DNA from: Auanema rhodensis
Lineage: Eukaryota; Nematoda; Chromadorea; Rhabditida; Rhabditidae
Length of the DNA stretch: 64,000 nucleotides
NCBI GenBank assembly: GCA_964057225.1
Contig: OZ059898.1
Location: 10,974,001-11,038,000, forward strand
Reading direction: 5' to 3'
Shown in pieces: positions 45,198 to 57,145 of this stretch (position 1 is the stretch's first letter; each line of letters begins with the position of its first letter). Below the pieces are notes generated by a model. It was not told the origin of the DNA. It searched no databases and saw only the letters and a program-made list of their open reading frames with translations. The position numbers were made by a program, and so were the translations under genes.

Positions 45198-47506
45198 GTC
45201 ATTCTGGCCGAGTGGTCTAAGGCGCTGCGTTCAGGTCGCAGTCCTCTCCGGAGGGCGCAGGTTCGAATCCTGCGGATGACAGTATCTTTTTGGAAACCAA
45301 ATCACTTTTTTAATTTCAAACCAGCGCCTTAAAGTTTCGGCGGAAACTGAAGCTCACAACTGTTTTTGCCATGTCATTCTGATCTAGTGAACTGAGGCGC
45401 TGCGGCCAGTTCGCAGTATTATCAGTATTGCTTTGAAAACCGAATCATTTTACTAATTTCAAACCAGCGCCTTAAATTTTTGGCTCAAAATATAGCCAAT
45501 AACTGTTGTTATCATGTCATTCTGGCCGAGTGGTCTAAGGCGCTGCGTTCAGGTCGCAGTCCTCTCCGGAGGGCGCAGGTTCGAATCCTGCGGATGACAG
45601 TATCTTTTTGGAAACCGAATCACTTTTTTAATTTCAAACCAGCGCCTTAAAGTTTTGGCGGAAACTGAAGCTCACAACTGTGTTTGCCATGTCATTCTGG
45701 CCGAGTGGTCTAAGGCGCTGCGGCCAGTTCGCAGTATTATCAGTATTGCTTTGAAAACTGAATCATTTTTCTAATTTCAAACCAGCGCCTTAAATTTTTG
45801 GCTCAAAATATAGCTAATAACTTTTGTTATCATGTCATTCTGGCCGAGTGGTCTAAGGCGCTGCGTTCAGGTCGCAGTCCTCTCCGGAGGGCGCAGGTTC
45901 GAATCCTGCGGATGACAGTATCTTTTTGGAAACCAAATCACTTTTTTAATTTCAAACCAGCGCCTTAAAGTTTCGGCGGAAACTGAAGCTCACAACTGTT
46001 TTTGCCATGTCATTCTGATCTAGTGAACTGAGGCGCTGCGGCCAGTTCGCAGTATTATCAGTATTGCTTTGAAAACCGAATCATTTTACTAATTTCAAAC
46101 CAGCGCCTTAAATTTTTGGCTCAAAATATAGCCAATAACTGTTGTTATCATGTCATTCTGGCCGAGTGGTCTAAGGCGCTGCGTTCAGGTCGCAGTCCTC
46201 TCCGGAGGGCGCAGGTTCGAATCCTGCGGATGACAGTATCTTTTTGGAAACCAAATCACTTTTTTAATTTCAAACCAGCGCCTTAAAGTTTCGGCGGAAA
46301 CTGAAGCTCACAACTGTTTTTGCCATGTCATTCTGATCTAGTGAACTGAGGCGCTGCGGCCAGTTCGCAGTATTATCAGTATTGCTTTGAAAACTGAATC
46401 ATTTTTCTAATTTCAAACCAGCGCCTTAAATATTTGGCTCAAAATATAGCTAATAACTGTTGTTATTATGTCATTCTGGCCGAGTGGTCTAAGGCGCTGC
46501 GTTCAGGTCGCAGTCCTCTCCGGAGGGCGCAGGTTCGAATCCTGCGGATGACAGTATCTTTTTGGAAACCAAATCACTTTTTTAATTTCAAACCAGCGCC
46601 TTAAAGTTTCGGCGGAAACTGAAGCTCACAACTGTTTTTGCCATGTCATTCTGATCTAGTGAACTGAGGCGCTGCGGCCAGTTCGCAGTATTATCAGTAT
46701 TGCTTTGGAAACCGAATCATTTTTCTAATTTCAAACCAGCGCCTTAAATTTTTGGCTCAAAATATAGCTAATAACTGTTGTTATCATGTCATTCTGGCCG
46801 AGTGGTCTAAGGCGCTGCGTTCAGGTCGCAGTCCTCTCCGGAGGGCGCAGGTTCGAATCCTGCGGATGACAGTATCTTTTTGGAAACCGAATCACTTTTT
46901 TAATTTCAAACCAGCGCCTTAAAGTTTTGGCGGAAACTGAAGCTCACAACTGTGTTTGCCATGTCATTCTGATCTAGTGAACTGAGGCGCTGCGCCCGTT
47001 CGCAGTATTATCAGTATTGCTTTGAAAACCGAATCATTTTTCTAATTTCAAACCAGCGCCTTAAACTTTTGGCTCAAAATGAAGCTAATAACTGTTGTTA
47101 TCATGTCATTCTGGCCGAGTGGTCTAAGGCGCTGCGTTCAGGTCGCAGTCCTCTCCGGAGGGCGCAGGTTCGAATCCTGCGGATGACAGTATCTTTTTGG
47201 AAACCAAATCACTTTTTTAATTTCAAACCAGCGCCTTAAAGTTTCAGCGATAACTGAAGCTCACAACTGTTTTTGCTATGTCATTCTGATCTAGTGAACT
47301 GAGGCGCTGCGGCCAGTTCGCAGTATTATCAGTATTGCTTTGAAAACCGAATCATTTTTCTAATTTCAAACCAGCGCCTTAAATGTTTGGCTCAAAATAA
47401 AGCTAGTAACTGTTGTTATCATGTCATTCTGGCCGAGTGGTCTAAGGCGCTGCGTTCAGGTCGCAGTCCTCTCCGGAGGGCGCAGGTTCGAATCCTGCGG
47501 ATGACA
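45198..47506 (+). tRNA. Array block: last 8 tRNA-Leu(CAG) genes
   Basis: Starts: 45198, 45516, 45834, 46152, 46470, 46788, 47105, 47423. All eight look canonical in their stems and promoter boxes. Flanks differ slightly from the rest of the array (AATATAGCCAATAAC at some, AACTTTTGTT before 45198 and 45834). The gene at 47423 is the last complete one before the array ends. Confidence 0.92.
45691..45747 (+). pseudogene. Remnant with gene-converted 5' half
   Basis: Sits in a normal remnant position (175 bp after the gene at 45516 and 143 bp before 45834, with remnant-type upstream flank). Its first 30 or so bases have been converted to the functional-gene sequence, restoring the A box. The 3' part is still the remnant and lacks a B box. 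Confidence 0.83.
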
Positions 47507-47665
47507 GTATCTTTTTGGAAACCAAATCACTTTTTTAATTTCAAACCAGCGCCTTAAAGTTTCAGCGATAACTGAAGCTCACAACTGTTTTTGCCATGTC
47601 ATTCTGATCTAGTGAACTGAGGCGGTGCGGCAGTGATGTTGAATGAAATTTTCTTTTCTACTTAC

Positions 47666-50089
47666 TTGATTATGTAGCTCATGAATCCAAGCATGACCAA
47701 TGCTACTATTGAACTGATGACTATCACAATAATCTCTGTTATTCCCAAACCACCTAGAAGAAAAGACGTTTATTCTGAAGCTACTTTGTTTCCGTGCCTT
47801 TGTCTTGGCAATATTCGTTATCAAATCCACAGTGAGGTACAGAAACCGGAAAATGCTGAACAAAAGAGTCAGTGCCAGACAAATCGAATTCAGTAGTCTA
47901 AGCATTAGCAATTATTGAACACATACCGGTGTTCACTCACATATGACCCATTGCTCAATGGAGTTATTCTTCCAGCTAATATATGTAGTTCTGAAAAACT
48001 ACTCCCGTATGTACTGGCCCGAGGTCCATATATCAAAATTTCTTTCTGTGCAATGCCGGCGCTATCGAAAAATGTGCCAAATCCACTCACAGCTTTAAAT
48101 GTAAACAATTCCCTATTGAAAGTATTGTGTTATTTACTATTGAATGTTTTACTGCGCATCGTATCAACTAGTTCCTGCGCTGTTAAGTCATTCTCTTGCA
48201 GGAGTGTTTCACCAAGTAATTTACCCGTATCATAGGCTGATATCCATCTATCGTATCGTGTGTTCGAGGACTGTAATTGTTAGTTAAGGGTTTTTTTTAA
48301 ACGTATTAAAATATTAGCTGATGTCCAATCGAATTTCGATAACTCTTTGTCGTTTCTTCCACAAAATGGGGGGCAAAGTTCTTTTTTAAAACTATTTGCA
48401 ACTCGGTTAGCCAAGTCAATAAACTGTTTATTTTCTAAACCAGAGATATACTGCTGAATTTGTTCATTACTTCAAACCTGACACAGCTGGCCAATAAGGG
48501 GCATATACAAAATGAACAACATTACGAACTAACCAGCTTAAATGACTTGCTGATAAAGCAACTCTCTCTCCTGAAGTTATAATGTATTGAATGCAAAAAA
48601 TATTTTCTAAACTTCTTGTTGTTAACCATCGTTTATCCATTCGATCTTGAAAATCAAAATGATTTACATTGATGATAAGATATCGTTTTGTTTCCAATAA
48701 TCCCAGTCTATCTAAAGCATATGCCAATGATAACCCATCATACTGTCCAAAACAGATATAAACTGGAAAATATTTAAATTATCAACATAGTTAATATTTG
48801 TTTGTGAATGTTCGCTTCAAATAATTACTTTTAACAAAAATATTTCGTAATTTTTTAATGAAGACAAGAAATTGATTCTTTTTGTCTGGTGAAATTTCGA
48901 TTTTGCTACTAGCCACAAGAATAGAAAGTTATGTTATTATTTTTTAAGATTTTGCAAATATCACTTTTGAAAAATCTTAAAAATCAAAAAATTTATTACA
49001 AATATTCAAAAAATGCTAGAATGAGCTTAAAGATCTTTTTTGAAAAAACGTAGCTTCAACATCATATTTTGAATTATATGACGGGATATACTTACTTCTT
49101 GTTTTCAGATATGTACTCAAGACATAATGAAGAATATTTTCAAATGGAAAATATTTGGAAAAGTAAGCATAAGTCCCTTCCTCATAATCAGCAACCTCAA
49201 ATACAATAATACATTATAATATTATAATATTATAATATTATTAATCACGTGTATATTATAAGAAGCCATAGCATCAAGAAGTAATGATGGATACATATCA
49301 TATGTTTTATCATACATATTAACTACGGCAACGTTTGTACAATTTTTTTCTTTCAGAAAATAAGCTAAGGCTCTGTAAAGCATTCTGAAATATGAATATA
49401 TATCATTTATTATTCGGTTTATTTTTATTTTTCATGTTATACCCTAAAGTTCGATCAAAATGTATTGTACCACGTAATGGAATAACAGTCTCTCCAATGG
49501 GATGATCACAGTCCTTAAAAAATCATAGATTCATTTAATATTGATAGCAATGATTAGTATAATCTCACATTTATAATCGCAGCTTTGCCATACGTTGCAG
49601 CAAGAGTTGCAGCTGCTCGACAATCTTCTGCATATCCTACAAGACTAAGATATGGATCAGTAGTATTCTCATCAAGTAACAGTCTTAGAGTTGTTCTAAA
49701 TAAATATTTCATTTTAAAGTTATAATGAGGTTTCTACTTAAAATACTTTGTTGTGCGTCCTTCATCAGCTGGAACTGATACACCCATCTCTACAGCTGTT
49801 ATATTTCGCACATAATTATATGGATCAAGAAATACGAACGATAAATTTTTCTCAGGAACTTTCAGATTTTTAGGAATTCCAGCATCAATCAAACCTCAAA
49901 TGCATAATTATATTGAGCATGAAATAAAGATAAACCTTCATAAAAACATTGAGCTCTGTAAGCCTCTTCAGGACAAGCATCACCACCGTATTGGCAAAGA
50001 TATCGGCCAACAAATCCGATTTTTGTTGATACTGATATGCTTATTAAGTAGCAACTTATATAACTTAAGTAGAATAGACAACCCAGCAT
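47666..50089 (-). pseudogene. ANF-receptor-like ectodomain, decayed and truncated by the array
   Basis: Start ATG at 50089 with a signal-like N-terminus (MLGCLFYLSYISCYLIS). Exons, approximate: 50089-49895, about 49850-49738, 49695-49569, 49513-49443, 49384-49249, 49195-49096, 48762-48478, about 48473-47925, 47753-47666. Several introns are 42-58 bp. Segments such as LVGYAEDCRAAATLAATYGK, YICFGQYDG and SGFGTFFDSAGIAQKEILIY fit the periplasmic-binding-like ANF receptor fold. The last exon encodes one membrane helix and ends at a consensus donor GTAAG (47665-47661). Lesions: in-frame TAA at 48280-48282, a one-base frame change near 48473, a 24-bp insertion with a stop near 48110, and either a 44-nt intron or a frame break at 49894. 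The kinase/cyclase part expected of a receptor guanylate cyclase is absent. Family is likely; the exact type is inference. Confidence 0.55.
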
Positions 50090-52404
50090 GAGGAAATTCT
50101 TAATAATAATTTTATAATAATAATGAACTAAATTAATTTGTGTATTGAGTTTTTGAAAAAAAAATAATATAACAAGTATATACACATGTGAGAAAAACGA
50201 AATAAAGCTTTTGCCTATTTGAGTAAAATTTTAAAATTGAAATGACAGTATACCCATACTTTCAATACTTTTCTATTTCAAATTTTCCTTCTCATTTCCT
50301 CTGATACCCACTAACTAATTTCCGTGATAGATATCAATAATATTCATATAGATATATTATATTTTCAATATATTAAATATCATGATTACGTAAACGTATA
50401 TGTATTTTATATTTATATTTCCCCCATTTAGTGTATTTTCAACTAAAACGGAATAAAAAGTTTTCTTTCGAATTCATTTAGATTGACTTATACAATTGAA
50501 TTATCTATGTAGATTATTTATTTTTGTGAAATGTGTATAAGATATAATATCAATTGCACGAACGTATTCCTGAAGCAATTTTTAGTCTTCTTACGACGTT
50601 GGATCAAAACACGTGCGTTCGAAAATCAAAAAATTACGATTTTTGGAATTAGCAAAAGACCAATACGCCAAAAAACCAAATATGATATAAACTTGACATT
50701 ATGAATAAGCAAAAAAACAAGAAAATTGAGTTTAACCTTAATTGAACGCAATCAGCTTGTGTTAATGACCAAAATAACTTATATAATCTGAATGTGTATC
50801 ATTTTACCAACTTAGATGAATACAGAGCGTGGCACACGACTCAACGTAAAGACGTGGACAGAACGGTCACATCAGATAGATGTATCAAAACGGTTCTGCT
50901 TTGAGATAACAAAGATGAATGTTATGTCTGTTCAAATTTGTTGATACTTTCTTATTACTTTACTTATATGATGTATATGTGTATATTAACACTAAATTAT
51001 GTTTGTTTGTTAGTCATTGTAAATAAATTCCTAAAATGTAATGTTTTTAGCAGAAAAAAGACAACTAATTTTAATTTTTTATTTTTCGCATATAATCATA
51101 TGAAAGTACATTGAAACATACATAGAATAGTTGGTGGATTTCATAAAAAAAATAAAAAAATAAAAACATTATGTACATTATGTATAAAATATGTATATGT
51201 GAATAAAAGACTAAAAGACATTTGTATGTCTAAGTGTGTGTTTGTGTGTGAGGGGTGCAAGATGAAGAGTAGTTGAAACTGGGCCACATTAAGAAGGATG
51301 TAATTGTTCTTAAACTATAAAGGTGAAAACAAATTGAAACAGTATAGTAACTTATATTGAGTTCAGTACATATATACCATAGTTGTATATGATGACTTTA
51401 TGTGTATATATTCATAACGATTCAACCGAAATACATATCAGCTTCATATGTACAATACTCTGAAGCATTGACAACACATCGACACACGTATAGAAAAGAT
51501 TAACAAGCATATCTTCTGTTTTCTAAATATTCTCTTTGATTTTACAATATATATAGATATATATATGTTTTTATAGTTATATATGATTTCATAGAATTTG
51601 TATGAAATAAACGAAAATTACTATCATTTTCTTAAATGGAACGAAAACTCAACAAAAAGAGAGGTAACACACGGGGATTATATCAACTACACGAATTTTA
51701 GGAAGTGGAAGAGAAATATATGTTCATAACCAGTCTAACCAAAAAAAAGGTTCTATACATGTTTCGTTTCTTAAAAATACTATATATGAATCAAAATAAT
51801 AATATACGTACATCTATATCTATATCTATATAGATATAGATGCATATATGCATATTTTTTTCAATTAAGTACATTACATACACATTAGATGTCTGTAATT
51901 GTGACACACTACAAATTTAAATTGTTGAAAGGAAAATCAGGAAGAGATTAAGTTTCAAAATGTGCCCGCGATGGAAAAAAAATCATAATTATGAGAATAT
52001 AATTATCTGATATCTATTTTAGTATATAGATATATCTAGATAATAATAACCAATGCAGATCAAGAGATTGTAAATGGTTACTGTATTTATAACCATGAGC
52101 AGGGAAAATTTGGGAGAAAAACGTAGTGGGTGTTTGAAGAAAACTTATACATATATTACAATGTTAAAATAAGGAGTAGAAGAAACAGCTTGTAAAAACT
52201 GTTAAAATCTGCATAAAAATTGAAACATAACTGATCTTCAATCAATTTTGTGTTTGTTCTTCTTGTAAATTTAATAAAAAACATAATGTCGGATTATCTG
52301 TTTTGTTGGATAAAACAGATTCGGAAATATTCTTAGAAGGCTGCAAGAATATTCAGCTTCTAATATGTTGTTGCAGACGGTGGTCATGATGTTGATGCTG
52401 CTTC
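50090..52404. other. AT-rich intergenic region
   Basis: No coding potential found on either strand. It has A/T homopolymers, TA-rich stretches and a perfect 24-bp palindrome at 51818-51841. The right part probably includes the 3' UTR of the TSC22-family gene (minus strand), but I cannot place a polyadenylation site with confidence. Confidence 0.6.
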
Positions 52405-54338
52405 TTATTTTTTGCCCAAATTCAGATTTTTCAATAAATCTTCCGGAATATTATCTTTTAAAATTGAATTTTCCGTTTCCAAGTGATGAATCTGAAAAAT
52501 GTAAAGTATTAATAGTCATATTCATAATCATACGTAGTATTTTCTAAGTTAAAAATACTTTTTTTTGGATCAAATAGTAATAATATTTCAAAAATGTTTA
52601 TGATTGGGGATGGGTATCTATCATGTTAAGACAGACGGTGAAACATCATCAATTTCAGAAACTTCTGGTCTTATCAAGTTTTTTGTGTCATATTCATATG
52701 AAATATATTGTACAATCTTTTGTACTAGATGGTCAGTATATAAAAGTTTGATAAAGACAAAGAGAGAGAAATAGATAGAGAAAGAGAGAGGAAGAGAGAG
52801 AGAGAGAAAGAGAGAGAAAGGAGAATTAACTATCATATATAATTTATATATAGTATATAAACTTATATGTACATATGTATTTATACAATCATGTACATGT
52901 ATGGGTATCTATTTTTCAATTAATAGCCATAATAGCATAAGTTACAATGTGTACTTGTATTATATATATTTCGGGCGATGTTTCATTCTAAAAATAACCC
53001 ATTTTTTCCAAGCTCTTCTTTACAATATATATGTGACAATGATGTCACTTAGGAAAACTAACATCAATGGGTGTTGAAAGTTTTTTGAGAGCATGTCATA
53101 CGAACATATATCTACGAAGCACGTGCTACTAAGAAAAGCGCCAAGAGGAATAGAAAATGAACATCATAAACATGATGTGCTTTGCACAACACACTTTTTT
53201 CATATAACTATAGCGATACTAACCAAAAGAACCAGGAAATAATACTTATTTTCAAGCAACAATCACCGTTTTTGACCAATTTCTTCAATTAAAACCAGAC
53301 GATGATGGAATTACAGTTGTTAAAAGAGCACCAGGTGCATCATGATTTTGATTTTCCCACTTTCATATCAAAAGATTAATGTCATATTTAGATGTTCTTA
53401 TAATATACTAATATAATTTCTTTCGATATTTGGGTTACTGGAAGCGAAATAGTTAAAACAACCTGATTATCTTCTAAATATTATCATTAAACAGTACAAT
53501 TTTATTGTTTAATGCAATTGTAGCAGTACTTTCATGTTACAAATTACGAAATAATTTCGAAAATGAGATAAATAGTTAAATCCTCTTTTTTTATTTGTTG
53601 AGTATTAATTGTCAGTTTAATGTATTAAACTCCATACATTTGCATCATGAAGATTAAGTTTAATAAACCTATCTTAAGTTTTCTATCAGGAGGTAAACTT
53701 GTTTTCCATTTTTATATGATTTGGGAACGAAAGATAAAAGCTTCTAAAGCATGAACAGAATGAAATGAAATAGTAAAATCGAATAAACTATTATTTTCAA
53801 GTGATAAGACTAGTGTAAAGAGCGGAACGTTCAGATTGTTCTGAACAAAGGATTTCTAAATTTGGAGAGCTTTTCTTGAGATGAAGGACCAAAAAATGGA
53901 ATCGTTTTAATTTTTTTTTTTTCAAAAGAAAAACAGGAAAAGAAGATATTTATAAGTGTACGACTTACATGGGTCTCCAGATCTACAATCTTGCTCCTTA
54001 ATACTTCAACTTCTTCCCGTACTGCAAACATAAGATGGGTTTTGACTAGATCCTGAAATTCAAAACGTTAAAATAGACTTTTCAGATGATAAACGAGAGA
54101 TATATGTGAATTGTATAAAACCTACCATAGCCTGCTCAATTTTCGAATCAATTGCAACTATAGCTGGAGAACTGCCATTGTTGTTCGATGATGTGCTGAA
54201 AGAACGTGAATTCCAGTGTTTTGAATTAGAATTATTATAGTGTCTAGTAGCTGTTGGACTCCAATAAGCTGGAGTTGATGGAGCGGAGCATACGGGAGAA
54301 TAGCATGTCTCATAGCGAGCACGTCGGATAAGGGCCAT
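52405..54338 (-). CDS. TSC22-domain leucine-zipper protein, short isoform
   Basis: Three exons: 54338-54126 (71 codons), 54052-53969 (28), 52491-52405 (28 plus stop), all joined in phase 0 and giving 127 residues. The introns are 73 bp and 1477 bp, with donors GTAGG and GTAAG and acceptors TTTCAG and TTTTTCAG. Residues 1-58 are Ser/Asn/Tyr-rich. From residue 62 the TSC box is clear: AIDSKIEQAM, then DLVKTHLMFAVREEVEVLR, then a leucine zipper and the LETENSILKDNIPEDLL tail. TSC22/Bunched proteins homo- or heterodimerise through this zipper and act in transcription, growth and stress responses. A short N-terminus matches short isoforms in animals; longer isoforms would need upstream exons that I do not see. 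The start is supported by family length; the first intron splits the box right after EQAM. Confidence 0.88.
52752..52826. repeat. GA-rich microsatellite
   Basis: An imperfect (GA)n/(GAAA)n tract inside the long second intron of the TSC22-family gene. The short open frames rich in Leu/Ser here are translations of the repeat. Confidence 0.85.
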
Positions 54339-57064
54339 TGCTAAGACTTTTTTGACTTTAATGTGATAGTCTCAGTCAGTAGAGAGAGATGTGTTTTTGA
54401 ATTAGGATATCGCTGATGGGAAGAACTGTCTTTTGTATGGATAGAATGAGAACTATATCAATGAAGATGTCGTCTTTGACGACAACGACACAGTGATTGC
54501 AGACGAAACGGATTGGGGAATGTGAGATGGTTGGAAGCTTTGACCCTATAGCCCAAGGCTAGACTTGAGCTGTTCTGTTGATAGTTTTTCACTCGAGACT
54601 AAAACCTTTAGATAGCTGATGCACGAGTGTGGGAGAGAGAGTCAAGAACTGCATTGTCGTCCGGGGTCGTCTTTTAAGTACAAACACACGTGATTGAACT
54701 AGACGATGCGACATGCCGTCGCCTTGATGCCGCTAGTCCTGTATTCACCGTCTCTACCCGTTCATCTATGTCAGTTCTCTTCACTTCAACTACTATCTCT
54801 CAGCTTCTTTTGTTTCCCAACACACCGATTAGCGTCTTCATCAGAGAACAACCCTCCCCATTTTCTTTCTACTCACACCATACTACTTATTCGTCTATTC
54901 CAATTTTACCGATTCTCCTCTTTTTTCATGAATTGAAGAAATAAGAATCAGATGAAAAAGAATGTTCACATGAGTTTAAAAATAAGAAAAAGCTGAATAT
55001 GCGCAAGATCAAAGTATAAAAAGAATACAATTAAATTTCATTTCTCACAAGGTTCAATAAGTCATATTGACACGAAATAATATCATTTCTTATCATATCA
55101 AATACATTTTTTGTCTTTTTATTCTTTTCTTTTTTTACTAAATATAACATTAGGCTGTATCAACTCAAATTGTCATCAGCCCACCCTACCAGCATATGTA
55201 ACAACTCTCTTCATGACTATCTCTCACCTACTTTTTTATTTCTAAAATAGTCTCTATATATTTATAAATAAATAAATATATAAACAACATATAAAATTTA
55301 AAAAAAAGACATAATATTCTTACATACTCGTGATATTTTATTGTTTAATACAGTAATCAAAATGATGGACAAACATCTCTTTTTTTACGGTCATAGCTAA
55401 ACCAGAAAGAAAAATGATCAGTAAAAGTTATATGCATATATATATTCTTCACTATATATATATTCATTTCTTCTAATCATATCATCAATATTTTTGAGAA
55501 AATTTTATTAAAAATTATGATTTTTCATATCATTAATTGGATTTGTAAATTTCCTCTTCTTTTCCATTGAATTAACTTTGTCTTCAAAGGTATATTACAA
55601 CAACAACAATTATTCTCCAATTCAATGACATCTATATATATCAATGATATCAGCTTTCAATACATGATATTCTTTTACCTTTCAATAAATTAAATTTCTT
55701 TTAATAGAAAAAAAACACATCTGGTATAAATGTTGTTCTATCATCATGTGATGATTGGGTTTCCCCCCTTTCGCCTTTTGCCTGCTGCTTCCTGATAACA
55801 ATTTCGCTTTTTGTGTTAGTCTCATCTGATTTTTAAAAAATCATAGAATTAAATAATAAAACATCTATATAACTAGAGACATAGAAATAGATAGATAAAG
55901 AACATTTGAGTTTTACAATGTACATGTCTTTATTAATATGTCGAATTCCCTATCCCCGATTCCGTCAAAATTCTTCCCATACTTCCAAAAAAAAAACCAA
56001 AAATTCATAAATCATTCAAGAAATATTTGTTTTATTAGGTGGGTTGAAATATATATTTATTTAGTTTACCGTTCTGTTGAAACATATTGTTGGAAGGATT
56101 CACTACTAAGAGGGAATAGACATGCACGAACGGCCATCTGGTTGAGATCAAGCTAGGAAAACACGAGAGATCCTTAACGGATAGCACTGCAAGTTGTGTC
56201 AAATTGTTTCTTTTATAACGAATAAGAGCGAAATTATAATAGAAAAACGAATAAAAAAGTTGAAAACTGAGTAAAAAGTTAAGAAAATAAGTAAAAGGGA
56301 AAAAAGATAACAAGTTTCTTTGATATATAAATAATGTGTGTTAAGATAGATCTATGATTTTGAGAACAGATGTAGTAATATGATATTCCCAAATTATATG
56401 GGCATAATTTATAAAAAAATTAGAATATAAATTATTACAATATAATTAATCTATAGTCCATCTTTAGAATGCTTAATACAAAGTTCTTCCTTTTGATTTT
56501 AGAAAAAACAGAAAATAAGAAGTTAGACTGTCGATAAATGAAAAACATTTAATACAGCTTTAATGCTACTGAATTTTCAGGAAATGGATAGGTTTTTGAA
56601 ACGACAAGAAGGCTTACAAACGAACAAAAATCATTGGTAACCCATGAGACAGCCAAAGAGTAATTCTACGAATTTTAGGAAACTATTCAGTTATCTACAT
56701 ATAGTTAACCAAAATAAGTGAATAAAATTAAAAAAAAAGATGTACACTGGAGAACAAAAGTTAGATATGTATATGTATGTACATATAGTATATAGTTAGC
56801 AAAAAATTGGCAAAGAAAAATATTTTTTAATCCTTATCAAGAATATATATTTATATATATACATATATTTATATTTAATATTCACAAATGCCTTTCTTAA
56901 TCTCGAAATACTTATTTGATTCGTTGATCTTTAGAAATATGAAGCTGAATTATGATTTATGCAAAAGCGTTATTACCTCAGAATGTGTTGAAGAAAGCAA
57001 AAGACTTTTTGAAAAAAAAAGTTTGAAATTATTCAGATAATATACGTTTAGACACAAAGTGAAT

Positions 57065-57145
57065 TTTCTCTCTCTTTCTCCCTCTCTTTCTCACTGTCTA
57101 TTTCTCTCTCTCTCTCTTTATCTCTCTCTCGCTCTCTCTTTCCTG
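57065..57145. repeat. CT-rich microsatellite
   Basis: A (CT)n tract with TTT and CCC interruptions, the opposite strand orientation to the other purine tracts in this part of the window. Its Ser/Leu open frame is not considered a gene. Confidence 0.85.

Larger units (their letters stand above)
37430..47632 (+). repeat. Right part of tandem tRNA-Leu(CAG) array
   Basis: The same dimeric unit continues from the 3' target-site copy of the LTR element for 32 more full tRNA genes. Up to about 44987 it is a near-copy of the sequence around the retroelement insertion. From 45.0 kb on it is more irregular: two gene/remnant chimeras and a 175-bp shortened unit. The last remnant starts near 47599 and loses similarity around 47625-47634, where sequence belonging to a broken receptor gene begins. 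Confidence 0.96.

Noticed and set aside
47609..48235. Open frames at 47609-47911 (minus) and 47915-48235 (plus) as separate genes
   Set aside because: They overlap exons and introns of the receptor pseudogene in wrong frames and have no recognisable features.
53831..53968. Continuation of the TSC22 zipper exon past 53969
   Set aside because: A consensus donor GTAAG sits at 53968, the extension is low-complexity, and the proper zipper tail is encoded by the exon at 52405-52491.
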